Assembly (NCBI GenBank): GCA_964632355.1
Contig: CAZWBW010000059.1
Span: 1 to 18,054 of the forward strand
Source of the DNA: JALOAP01 sp964632355
GTDB lineage: Bacteria; Chloroflexota; Dehalococcoidia; Tepidiformales; Tepidiformaceae
Direction of reading: 5' to 3'
DNA length: 18,054 bases
Every line of letters starts with the position of its first letter. The first letter of the stretch is position 1. The position numbers were made by a program, and so were the translations under genes. The notes below the pieces were generated by a model. That model did no database searches. It saw only the letters and a list, made by a program, of their open reading frames with translations, and had not been told where the DNA came from. Shown in pieces: positions 1-6,682 of this stretch.

Positions 1-1
1 G

Positions 2-43
2 TTCTTAGTGCTAAGTGCTAAGAACCAAGCACTCAGCACTCGG
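2..43. repeat. Degenerate heptad repeat, six units, dyad-symmetric
   Basis: Six consecutive 7-mers: TTCTTAG, TGCTAAG, TGCTAAG, AACCAAG, CACTCAG, CACTCGG. Bases 1-8 are the exact reverse complement of 18-25, and 7-19 pairs with 28-40 with one mismatch, so the block can fold as a hairpin. It ends 2 bp before a TATCAT -10 candidate for the nitroreductase gene. The same 7-bp rhythm with related words recurs at 8564-8598 and 11128-11190. Confidence 0.75.
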
Positions 44-45
44 GC

Positions 46-51
46 TATCAT
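46..51 (+). promoter_or_regulatory. Candidate -10 element (TATCAT) of the nitroreductase gene
   Basis: TATCAT fits TANNNT. It would place transcription start near base 58, giving a leader of about 27 nt that contains the GGAGG at 75-79. No convincing -35 is visible; that region is occupied by the heptad repeat. Confidence 0.4.
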
Positions 52-84
52 GCCTCCACCCACCACCCACACCTGGAGGCACCG

Positions 85-756
85 TTGCCCGAATCCCCCG
101 GACTCTTCGAGACCATCTACACCATGCGCGCCCTGCGCAGGTTCAAGCCCGACCCCATCCCCGACGAGGTCCTCTTCCAGGTCCTGGATGCGGCGATTCG
201 CGCACCCTCAGGACAGAACGCGCAGGACTGGCGCTTCATCGTTATCACCGCTCCCGCGGTGAAGCAGAAGCTGCAGGATTGGTCGCTCGAGGCGTACAAC
301 CGGTACCAGGCGCGCTATGTCGAGCGGCCGGAACTGCTCGACGAGCTGCCACGGACGCAGCGGCTCTCCCTCAAGAGCGTCCGTGACCTCGCCCATAACC
401 TCGCGAACGTGCCCGCCGTCATCATCGTGACGGGGCTCAAGGGCCGCCATTCGACCCCCGGCGGCAGCACCTTCCCCGCGGTGCAGAACCTGATGCTCGC
501 CGCGCGGGCGCTCGGGCTCGGTTCGTCGATCTTCAACTTCCCGCTTTCACACGTCGACGAACTGATGGAGATGCTCGGCATACCGGACAACAACCAGGTG
601 TACTGCCTCATCCCAATCGGCTACCCGACCGATAAGCACGGCCCGGTGCGCCGCAAGCCGGTGCGCGAAGTGGTGTATTGGGAGCGGTTCGGCGAACCGT
701 GGGCCTTCGCCGCAAATCAGCCCGATGAGGGCTGGCAGGCCCGCTGGGTAAAGTAG
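85..756 (+). CDS. Nitroreductase family FMN-dependent oxidoreductase
   Basis: A 223-residue protein of usual length for the nitroreductase family, which uses FMN and NAD(P)H to reduce nitro compounds, quinones or flavins in the cytoplasm. The N-terminal ALRRFKPDPIPDE, the SGQNAQDWRF segment at about 42-51, the AVQNLMLAARALGLGSSI helix at about 133-150 and the C-terminal GPVRRKPVREVVYW are typical FMN-binding and dimer-interface signatures. The start is TTG at 85, chosen because GGAGG lies 5 nt upstream; the next in-frame ATG (124) would remove part of the conserved N-terminus. The gene stands alone and faces the metal ATPase gene across a long spacer. The substrate cannot be inferred. Confidence 0.88.
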   Translation: MPESPGLFETIYTMRALRRFKPDPIPDEVLFQVLDAAIRAPSGQNAQDWRFIVITAPAVKQKLQDWSLEAYNRYQARYVERPELLDELPRTQRLSLKSVRDLAHNLANVPAVIIVTGLKGRHSTPGGSTFPAVQNLMLAARALGLGSSIFNFPLSHVDELMEMLGIPDNNQVYCLIPIGYPTDKHGPVRRKPVREVVYWERFGEPWAFAANQPDEGWQARWVK

Positions 757-860
757 CACGTTCTTCCCCAACACCTCATCCAAGGCCGCGGAGCGGCCCC
801 ACGCCTCGGGACCTGCGAACACCCCGCTCACCCGCGACCACGTTTCGAACGCAACGGAAA

Positions 861-882
861 CCCCCGGCATTTCTGCCGGGGG
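861..882 (-). terminator. Hairpin, probable terminator (copy 1 of duplication)
   Basis: CCCCCGGCA (861-869) pairs perfectly with TGCCGGGGG (874-882), a 9-bp stem. Read on the minus strand the loop is GAAA and the stem is followed by TTTCC, so the minus orientation looks like a terminator with a short U-tract. It would end transcripts coming from the ATPase side. Confidence 0.5.
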
Positions 883-955
883 CTCCTGCGAATCTGTTCC
901 TCGGGACCTGCGAACACCCCGCTCACCCGCGACCACGTTTCGAACGCAACGGAAA

Positions 956-977
956 CCCCCGGCATTTCTGCCGGGGG
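956..977 (-). terminator. Hairpin, probable terminator (copy 2 of duplication)
   Basis: Same 9-bp stem and GAAA loop (minus strand) as the copy at 861-882, followed on the minus strand by TTT. Being the first met by minus-strand transcription leaving the ATPase gene, it is the more likely functional copy, about 370 nt after the stop codon. Confidence 0.5.
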
Positions 978-994
978 CTCCTGCGAATCTGTTC

Positions 995-1343
995 AATGGG
1001 TATTGGGTTTCGCCGCGTCCTTTCGGGTCGGGAGGCCGGACTTCTGCTTCACGAGAAGCGTTCCGGAGGCTCCGTACCGGGGCCAGTTGCCGGCTCTTAG
1101 GATTGCGTCCAGCCTTCCCAGCCGGTTGGGGTCGGCCCGGATTCCGGGCCAGTCCTGTCGACCTGGAATCGCCGGTGGAGCAGATGAATCTTCCTCTTCA
1201 TCCGGTGCCTCCTTCCCTTTTGGTACGTCAATCCTCGCCCGTCCCGCTGCCCACGGGGAGGCCTGCCCGGGCCCCCGGGGAGGGCCCGAACGGCCTATTC
1301 TTCATTGTCATGTGCGAGCAACCTTCGTGGGATTCCGCACGCC
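995..1343. other. Gene-free spacer with several hairpins, possible 3' UTR or RNA
   Basis: Between the duplication and the ATPase stop I see no supported reading frame. The segment is rich in self-complementary stretches, for example GCTTC/GAAGC around an ACGA loop inside a CCGGA/TCCGG stem near 1038-1070, and GC-rich palindromes near 1265-1290. I compared it by eye with RNase P, tmRNA, SRP, T-box and c-di-GMP riboswitch signatures and found no match. It may be a long 3' UTR or an unrecognised RNA on the minus strand. Confidence 0.3.
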
Positions 1344-3698
1344 CTACCCCGCGGGCGCGGCGCCGAAACGCGGCGGGCCTGGCGTGTGCGCTTCGCGTTC
1401 GACTTCGTCCATGCGCGTCCCCTGGCGGCGAAGCGACACGGCGTTCAGCGCGACGATGATCGACGACGCCGACATGAACAGCGCCGAGACCTCGGGGCGA
1501 ATCTGCAGCCCGATGCTTTCGTACAGGATGCCGGCCGCCAGCGGAATCGCCGCGACGTTGTACACCGAAGCCCACGCGAGGTTCTGCTTCATCTTCCGCA
1601 TCGTCGCCTTCCCGAGATCGATGGCTTTCAGGATGTCGACCGGGTCGCTCCGCATGAGCACGACCGACGCTGTCTCGATCGCCACGTCGGTCCCGGCGCC
1701 AATCGCGATGCCGATGTCGGCCACAGCAAGCGCGGGCGCATCGTTCACGCCGTCGCCGACCATCGCGACAACCTTCCCTTCGCCCTGGAGTTGCCGCACG
1801 TAGTTCGCCTTGTCGGCGGGCTTCACGTTCGCAAATACGCGCTCGATGCCCACCTGTTCGGCCACCGCCCGGGCAGTGCCGGCGTTGTCACCCGTCAGCA
1901 GTGCCACTTCGATGCCCTGTTCGCGGAGCGCGCTCACCGTCGCGGCCGCGGAATCGCGCACCACATCGGCGAGTGCGATGACTCCCGCTGGTTCGCCCTG
2001 CACCGCGACCGCCACCACCGTCCGCCCGGCCGCCGCGATCCGCTGCGCCTCCACTTCGATCTCACCCGGGTCAATACCCTCGAGGCGAAGAAGGTCGAGG
2101 CTGCCGACGAGCACTTCGCGGCCCGAAACGTACCCGCGCGCACCGTACCCGGGCACGTTCTCCGCGCGTTCCACGGCGGGAACCGGGTCGATGCCGCGTT
2201 CGACCGCCGCGTCGACGATGGCGACAGCGAGTGGGTGGGTCGACGCCTGTTCCACGGCGGCGGCGTACCGCAGGAGCTCCCGTTCGATCATCCCGGGCCC
2301 GAGCCGCACGTCGACGACGCGGGGGCGCCCTTCGGTGATCGTGCCGGTCTTGTCGAGCACCACCGCGTCGACGCTCGAGATGCGCTCCAGCGTGGCCGCA
2401 TCCTTGAACAGGATCTTGTGCTGCGCGCCGAGTCCCGTCGCGACCGCCACGGCAGTCGGCGTCGCCAGCCCGAGCGCATCCGGGCAGGCGATGACCACGG
2501 CAGCGATGGCGAACCGGAGCGCCGTATCCACTTCCGTGCCGGCGAATACCCAGGCGGCGAACGTAATCACGCCGGCCCCAACCGCAAGGACCACGAGCAC
2601 CGCGGCCGCCCTGTCGGCGATCCGCTGCGCCGGCGCCTGCGACGCTTGCGCCTGCTGGACCAGGTCGATGATGCGGCCGAGCACGGTGTCGCGGCCGGTG
2701 CCCGACGCCTGGATCAGCAGCAGCCCGTCGCCATTCACCGAACCGGCGATGACGTCGTCGCCTTCGCTGCGCTCGACGGGGAGCGATTCGCCCGTGACAA
2801 GCGATTCGTCGAGCGCACTGCGGCCTTCAATGATCTTCCCGTCGACGGGAACCCGTTCGCCCGGCCGGATGCGCACCCAGTCGCCGGGCACCACCTCGGC
2901 GGTTTCGATCTCCTGTTCCCTGCCGTCGCGAAGCACGAGCGCCGTTTCGGGTACGAGCGTCAGCAGCGCACGAAGCGCGTCGGTCGTGCCCCTTCGGCTG
3001 CGCATCTCCATCCAATGCCCGAACAGGACGAACGTGACGAGCATCGCCGCGGCCTCGAAGAACACGTCGCCGCCACCCGCGATAGTGACCCCCGCCGAGT
3101 ACAGGTATGCAGCGGACACGCCGGTCGTGATGAGCACCGACATATCCAGCCGAAGCGTCCGCAGTGCGTCGTAGGCGCCGCGCAGGAACACCCACCCGCC
3201 GTAGAACACGACGGGCGTACAGAGGATGAACGCCATCCAGTCGTCGCCGAGACCGAAGGGCGCCGGCGGTGTGCTGCCGAAGATCGCCTTCCCTAGCGCG
3301 GAGTACAGGATGACCGGGATGCTGAGGATGAGCGAAACGAAGAAGCGGTTGCGCATGTCCCGCTCCATGGCGGCGGCCATGCGCGGGTCCGAAATCATCG
3401 CCGCGTGATCGTGGCTCCCGTGGCCGGCGGGGCCGCCGTGCTCATGGACGATGGCCTCGGCGGCGCGGTCGGCACGTTCCCCCGCACCGGCGCCGGCGGC
3501 AGGCGCCGGGTGTTCGTGTCCGCGATGGTCATCGTGGGCTGGCGCGAGTGGCGCTTCGGTCTCCGGCGGACGGCGTATCGGCGGTTCCTGCGGGGCGCTA
3601 CCTGGCCCGGCACGCCCTTCGGTGTCGTGCTCGCTCGCGGATGGGGTTTCGTGCGCAGGGCGGGTACGCCGCCTGGGTCGGTTCGAACGCTGGGCCAT
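1344..3698 (-). CDS. P1B-type heavy-metal (probably copper) translocating ATPase, CPD variant
   Basis: A 784-residue membrane pump that couples ATP hydrolysis to metal export. Visible motifs are TGES (302-305, actuator), CPD in a membrane helix (405-407), phosphorylated Asp449 in DKTGT, His488-Pro489 in STHPLA (nucleotide domain) and GDGVND (about 648-653). The membrane motif reads ACPDALGLATPTAV, with Asp where copper pumps usually have a second Cys (CPC) or His (CPH, CopB). There is no GMTCxxC metal-binding domain; instead residues 1 to about 115 are basic, then His-rich (HDDHRGHEH, HEHGGPAGHGSHDH), as in CopB-like pumps. The helix-7 YN and helix-8 MSASS motifs fit monovalent copper. ATG at 3698 is preferred over GTG at 3716 because GAGG lies 6 nt upstream of it. 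No regulator or chaperone gene is adjacent. Confidence 0.93.
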   Translation of the reverse strand: MAQRSNRPRRRTRPAHETPSASEHDTEGRAGPGSAPQEPPIRRPPETEAPLAPAHDDHRGHEHPAPAAGAGAGERADRAAEAIVHEHGGPAGHGSHDHAAMISDPRMAAAMERDMRNRFFVSLILSIPVILYSALGKAIFGSTPPAPFGLGDDWMAFILCTPVVFYGGWVFLRGAYDALRTLRLDMSVLITTGVSAAYLYSAGVTIAGGGDVFFEAAAMLVTFVLFGHWMEMRSRRGTTDALRALLTLVPETALVLRDGREQEIETAEVVPGDWVRIRPGERVPVDGKIIEGRSALDESLVTGESLPVERSEGDDVIAGSVNGDGLLLIQASGTGRDTVLGRIIDLVQQAQASQAPAQRIADRAAAVLVVLAVGAGVITFAAWVFAGTEVDTALRFAIAAVVIACPDALGLATPTAVAVATGLGAQHKILFKDAATLERISSVDAVVLDKTGTITEGRPRVVDVRLGPGMIERELLRYAAAVEQASTHPLAVAIVDAAVERGIDPVPAVERAENVPGYGARGYVSGREVLVGSLDLLRLEGIDPGEIEVEAQRIAAAGRTVVAVAVQGEPAGVIALADVVRDSAAATVSALREQGIEVALLTGDNAGTARAVAEQVGIERVFANVKPADKANYVRQLQGEGKVVAMVGDGVNDAPALAVADIGIAIGAGTDVAIETASVVLMRSDPVDILKAIDLGKATMRKMKQNLAWASVYNVAAIPLAAGILYESIGLQIRPEVSALFMSASSIIVALNAVSLRRQGTRMDEVEREAHTPGPPRFGAAPAG

Positions 3699-3948
3699 GG
3701 AACGCCTCGTGCCCACGATAGGCCGGGGCGATTACAGCCTCCGTATACCCGCAGCGCCGAACCGTTACCGCGGGATAGCGAGCGGCCGCGAGGCCCGCCG
3801 AAGACATTGAATGGACAATAAAGCGGCGATCTGGGGTGAAATTCCGGTCAATCTCCGTTACGGCCTTAACAATCGATTGCGAGCAAGTTGTCTACATTTC
3901 GCAATGCGGGAGGGGCCCCGCTGCCGGTTGCGCGCGTTTTCTACCGGC
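3699..3948. promoter_or_regulatory. Divergent intergenic region, ATPase / nucleotidyltransferase
   Basis: On the minus strand TATCGT (3720-3715) is a plausible -10 for the ATPase gene, giving a leader of about 10 nt with GAGG. The stretch from about 3805 to 3905 is clearly richer in A+T than its surroundings. A 7-bp inverted repeat, ATTGCGA (3876-3882) and TCGCAAT (3899-3905), encloses a TACATT hexamer and could be an operator. No metal-responsive operator such as a CsoR or CueR box is recognisable. Confidence 0.35.
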
Positions 3949-3954
3949 TATGAT
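3949..3954 (+). promoter_or_regulatory. -10 element for a leaderless mRNA (TATGAT)
   Basis: TATGAT is followed by six bases (GGGCCC) and then the ATG at 3961, so transcription should begin at or within a base of the start codon. No Shine-Dalgarno sequence is present. TTGCGC at 3928-3933 is a weak -35 candidate at a short 15-nt spacing. Confidence 0.55.
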
Positions 3955-3960
3955 GGGCCC

Positions 3961-4758
3961 ATGGCTACCCATGCACGAACTATCCCGGCTGTTGTACTGG
4001 CTGCAGGTGATGGGGGCCGGCTCGGTGCCCACACTGCAGATGCACCCAAGCCGCTGCTCATGCTTGGGACCCGACCGCTGATCGACTACACGCTCTGCGC
4101 GCTTGCTGAAGCAGGTGTGGAGGACGTGGTGGTGGTGACTGGATACCGCAGCGATCAGCTCAAGGAAAGCCTGCTTCGCCGCAGACCCGGCGGGGTGCGC
4201 TTATCGTTCGTCTACAACCCACAGTACCGGCGAGGCGCCTCCTATTCGCTCAAAGCCGCCCGCCCGCTCGTAAACGGGCAGTCCTTTCTCCTGACCATGT
4301 CCGACCATCTGCTCTCGAAAGAACTCATCGCGGGACTGCTCGAAGCGGCTCAGCAGCACCCCGAGCGAAACTTCGTCGCGGCCGATAGCGAAGAACGCAG
4401 CCTGCGCTACACGCAGGAGGCGACGAAGATCGCCACCGACCCGGACGGCCGTGTCACCGCCATCGGCAAGACGCTCCCGCGGTGGTCGGCGTTCGACTCG
4501 GGCGCCTTCGTCGTGCGGCCTTCCATCTGGGACGCCGTCGAAGCCGTCGAAGAGGACTGCGAACTCGGCACCATCTTCAGCGAAGTCGCCCGCCGCGGCG
4601 AACTCTACGCCGCCGACGTGAGCGGCGCCTTCTGGTACGACATCGATACCGAGGAAGACCTGCGCGAAGCTGCGCAACTCCTCGAGGTGCCGCTCGATCC
4701 GACACGCGTCGGCCGCCGCGTCGCCCTCGCGATGGACGGCGACCCCATGCCCGTATGA
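3961..4758 (+). CDS. Nucleotidyltransferase, probably inositol-1-phosphate cytidylyltransferase-like
   Basis: A 265-residue cytoplasmic nucleotidyltransferase that joins a sugar or polyol phosphate to an NTP. The nucleotide-binding loop VVLAAGDGGRL (11-21) and Lys30 in DAPKPLLML are diagnostic of the superfamily; SDH (114-116) in FLLTMSDHLLS resembles the metal-binding motif of CTP:inositol-1-phosphate cytidylyltransferases (IPCT) rather than the usual GD of hexose enzymes. The downstream gene, overlapping by 4 bp, is a CDP-alcohol phosphatidyltransferase, the partner that would use a CDP-polyol. Start at 3961 fits homologous N-termini and the -10 at 3949; an in-frame upstream ATG at 3811 would add 50 unlikely residues. 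The first third uses noticeably more A/T-ending codons than the rest. A choline- or glycerol-phosphate cytidylyltransferase is the main alternative. Confidence 0.8.
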   Translation: MATHARTIPAVVLAAGDGGRLGAHTADAPKPLLMLGTRPLIDYTLCALAEAGVEDVVVVTGYRSDQLKESLLRRRPGGVRLSFVYNPQYRRGASYSLKAARPLVNGQSFLLTMSDHLLSKELIAGLLEAAQQHPERNFVAADSEERSLRYTQEATKIATDPDGRVTAIGKTLPRWSAFDSGAFVVRPSIWDAVEAVEEDCELGTIFSEVARRGELYAADVSGAFWYDIDTEEDLREAAQLLEVPLDPTRVGRRVALAMDGDPMPV

Positions 4759-5372
4759 CCTACGACGGCATCGTCTCGCGCTACCTGAACCGGCCGTTCA
4801 GCCGACCGATGGCCCGCGCCCTGCGGAACACACCGGCCACGCCGAACGCCGTGACCATCTTCACCCTGCTGCTTTCGGCGGTTACCGCGGCGCTGGTGGC
4901 CGCGGGCGCGAACATCATCGGCGGCGTGCTGATCCAGGTGGTTTCGGTCGTCGACGGCGTCGATGGCGAGCTCGCCCGGCTGAAGAACATGTCGAGCCGC
5001 TTCGGCGCCGTGCTCGATGCCGTCACCGACCGCTATGCCGACGCGCTGATGCTCGGCGGTATGACCGTGTACGCGGCTCGCTTCGAAGACTGGCCACGCG
5101 CCGAAGTCGTCGGGGTGCTGGCGGTGGCAGCGGCGCTCATCGTGAGCTACAGCCGCGCCCGCATCGAAGCCAGCATGCAGATCGCACCGAGCGACGGCGT
5201 CTTCGGGCTGGCCAGCCGCGACGTGCGCTCGCTCGTCGCCGCCATCGGGACGGTGCTCGGGATGTGCTACTGGACGCTCGTCGTGCTGGCGGCTGCTTCG
5301 GCACTGACCGTGGCGTGGCGGCTCGCATACCTGCGGTTCGCCGGCCCGCCACAGGGCGCAGCGAACCCCTAG
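4755..5372 (+). CDS. CDP-alcohol phosphatidyltransferase family membrane enzyme (DIPPS-like)
   Basis: A 205-residue integral membrane enzyme that transfers a phospho-alcohol from a CDP-linked donor to a hydroxyl acceptor. The full signature is present: D66-x2-D69-G-x2-A-R74, then G84-x3-D88-x3-D92; the four Asp bind two divalent metals. Hydrophobic helices cover roughly 30-60, 95-135 and 150-190. The ATG lies inside the upstream stop (ATGA), implying translational coupling with the nucleotidyltransferase. In di-myo-inositol-phosphate makers the same two activities are adjacent or fused, so a role in a soluble inositol osmolyte or an inositol-type head group is plausible. The gene ends in CTAG shared with the convergent [2Fe-2S] gene. 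Phosphatidylglycerol- or phosphatidylinositol-phosphate synthase activity cannot be excluded. Confidence 0.88.
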   Translation: MTYDGIVSRYLNRPFSRPMARALRNTPATPNAVTIFTLLLSAVTAALVAAGANIIGGVLIQVVSVVDGVDGELARLKNMSSRFGAVLDAVTDRYADALMLGGMTVYAARFEDWPRAEVVGVLAVAAALIVSYSRARIEASMQIAPSDGVFGLASRDVRSLVAAIGTVLGMCYWTLVVLAAASALTVAWRLAYLRFAGPPQGAANP

Positions 5373-5749
5373 CCAGCTTCTCCGCGCGGGAGCAGCGGAT
5401 TCCGGCCAATCACCAGGTCATCGACTTCCCGGCCCTCGCCCAGGTGTTCGGCGATAACGCGTTCGAGGTTCTCGGCCGTGAGCCCCGCGTACCACGTGCC
5501 CTCCGGGTACACCACGGCCGTTGGCCCGTCCTTACAGATGCGCAAACAGCCTACCTTTGTGCGGTAGATGCGCCCGCGGTCGCTGGAGCCGTTGAGCTGC
5601 GCCGCGCGCTTCTTCAGGTAGGACCACGCAGCCTCGCCTTGTTCGGGTGAGCAGCAATCGGGGCCGATGCAGAGAAAGATGTGGCGCTCGTAGCCCCCGA
5701 CACCGCGGTTCGCGGCCGCAGCTCGGGCTTCGCCCAGGTCATCGGACAT
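5369..5749 (-). CDS. Thioredoxin-like [2Fe-2S] ferredoxin
   Basis: A 126-residue cytoplasmic protein with the cysteine layout of thioredoxin-fold [2Fe-2S] ferredoxins: Cys27 and Cys32 (or 33) in FLCIGPDCCSP, then Cys68 and Cys72 in KVGCLRICKDGPTAVVYP. The final 20 residues are charged and probably disordered. Proteins of this family carry electrons or accompany cobalamin and sulfur metabolism, but no such gene is next door, so the partner is unknown. Its stop codon overlaps that of the convergent phosphatidyltransferase by 4 bp. It lies 41 bp downstream of the MarC gene yet seems to have its own promoter just before the ATG. Confidence 0.85.
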   Translation of the reverse strand: MSDDLGEARAAAANRGVGGYERHIFLCIGPDCCSPEQGEAAWSYLKKRAAQLNGSSDRGRIYRTKVGCLRICKDGPTAVVYPEGTWYAGLTAENLERVIAEHLGEGREVDDLVIGRNPLLPRGEAG

Positions 5750-5755
5750 GCGTCG

Positions 5756-5761
5756 AGTCTA
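5756..5761 (-). promoter_or_regulatory. -10 element for a leaderless mRNA (TAGACT)
   Basis: On the minus strand TAGACT is followed by CGACGC and then ATG at 5749, the same 6-nt spacing as at four other genes in the window. No Shine-Dalgarno sequence is present. Confidence 0.5.
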
Positions 5762-5790
5762 ACAGGAGCGCCCGCAACCCCGCGGGAAGG

Positions 5791-6381
5791 TCACGCCGTG
5801 GCTTCGAGCCAGCCCGAGACCACGAAGTCGACCGCAATCGCCATGAGGATGACGCCGATGATTCGCGCGAACGCACGCAGTGCGGCCGGGTGCAGCAGCC
5901 GCAGCATCACCGCCGTCGCCGCGAACACCACGAACGTGAACACCAGCACGAGTCCCGCGGCCAGCAACGTGGTCGCTTCCCCGTAGCGCTGCGCCGACGA
6001 CGTCGCCAGCGCCAGTGCTCCCGGGCCGCTCAGCATCGGCAGCGCCAGCGGCACAACTGCCGCATCGAGCGAACCTTCGCCGCCACCCCCGGTGTCTTCG
6101 AACAGTTCGCCGTGTTCGACCAGCCGAATCGCAGGCAGCACCAGCAGCACACCCGCCGCGATCTGGAAGCTCTCCGGCGAAATGCCGAGGAAGTCGAGCA
6201 CACGTTCGCCCGCCAGCACAAACACCAGGATGAACGCGAACGAGACCACCACGGCCAGCCCGGCGATCCGCACCTTGTCCCGCTGCGACGCCCGGCCCGC
6301 TACTGCTTCGAACGCAAGGATGTTGCCAATCGGGTCGATGATGGCGAAGAAACCGATGAGCGACCGAAGGAAATCGTCCAT
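5791..6381 (-). CDS. MarC family integral membrane protein
   Basis: A 196-residue protein of normal length for the MarC (UPF0056) family, with six hydrophobic stretches. The FFAIIDPIGNILAFEAV segment (about 11-27), the VLDFLGISPESFQIAAGVLL region (about 61-80) and PLALPMLSGPGALA (about 110-123) are the family hallmarks. A short Gly/Glu-rich linker (about 96-103) separates the two halves. Members were once linked to antibiotic resistance in Escherichia coli, but that role has been withdrawn and the transported substrate is unknown. ATG 6381 directly precedes the first helix; a GAGGAA lies rather far upstream (about 15 nt), so the ribosome-binding site is weak. Confidence 0.88.
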   Translation of the reverse strand: MDDFLRSLIGFFAIIDPIGNILAFEAVAGRASQRDKVRIAGLAVVVSFAFILVFVLAGERVLDFLGISPESFQIAAGVLLVLPAIRLVEHGELFEDTGGGGEGSLDAAVVPLALPMLSGPGALALATSSAQRYGEATTLLAAGLVLVFTFVVFAATAVMLRLLHPAALRAFARIIGVILMAIAVDFVVSGWLEATA

Positions 6382-6682
6382 ACGTGGTTGCGACAGTTTC
6401 CTCGGTTGCGGCCCCGCTGGCCACTCACTCTTACGCCGGCCGGGCCACCCTCACCCCCTGCTCCTCTCCCATTCGAGATGAGAAAGGGGTGAACCTCACA
6501 ACCCGGGTATTCGCCTTCTCCCGGTGGACCCACTTCGCACATTAGCCGAAAGCCGAGGGCCGACACCCCCCTCTCAGTTCCGTAACAGGTGACCATTCGC
6601 TCCGCGAATGAGCACCATCCGGACTTGCAACCCCGGTACGCAGCGGGCCACGCTGAACTCCGATACGGAGCAGGAGACGGCC
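6382..6682. other. Divergent intergenic region with dispersed and heptad repeats
   Basis: No gene is supported. At 6446-6490 a CACCCTCACC-rich segment with CCTCTCCC and an imperfect complement ending in GAAAGGGG looks like a dispersed palindromic repeat; a related CACCCTCACC opening recurs at 10248. At 6545-6565 there are three heptads, GCCGAAA, GCCGAGG and GCCGACA. At 6594-6610 CATTCGC and GCGAATG form a perfect 7-bp inverted repeat around TCC, a possible operator for the gene at 6683. Confidence 0.5.

Larger units (their letters stand above)
804..994. repeat. Perfect 95-bp tandem duplication
   Basis: Bases 804-898 and 899-993 are identical, and the match continues one base further to 899/994. 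Each unit carries one strong hairpin (861-882 and 956-977). No reading frame is supported across it. Perfect identity implies a recent duplication, active homogenisation, or an assembly artefact. Confidence 0.95.

Noticed and set aside
1237..1311. Minus-strand 27-residue frame starting at 1311
   Set aside because: Gly/Pro-rich product without conserved look; an AAGG lies about 10 nt upstream but this is too little to support a gene.
995..1343. RNase P RNA, tmRNA, SRP RNA, T-box or c-di-GMP riboswitch
   Set aside because: Short resemblances such as GAAGTCCGG on the minus strand occur, but the conserved cores of these RNAs are missing.
1305..3296. Long plus-strand open frame opposite the metal ATPase
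   Set aside because: It is antisense to a gene with full P-type ATPase motifs, and its Arg/His-rich product looks like a typical GC-rich shadow frame.
3699..3716. GTG at 3716 as ATPase start
   Set aside because: No ribosome-binding site before it, and a -10 candidate overlaps it; ATG at 3698 has GAGG at good spacing.
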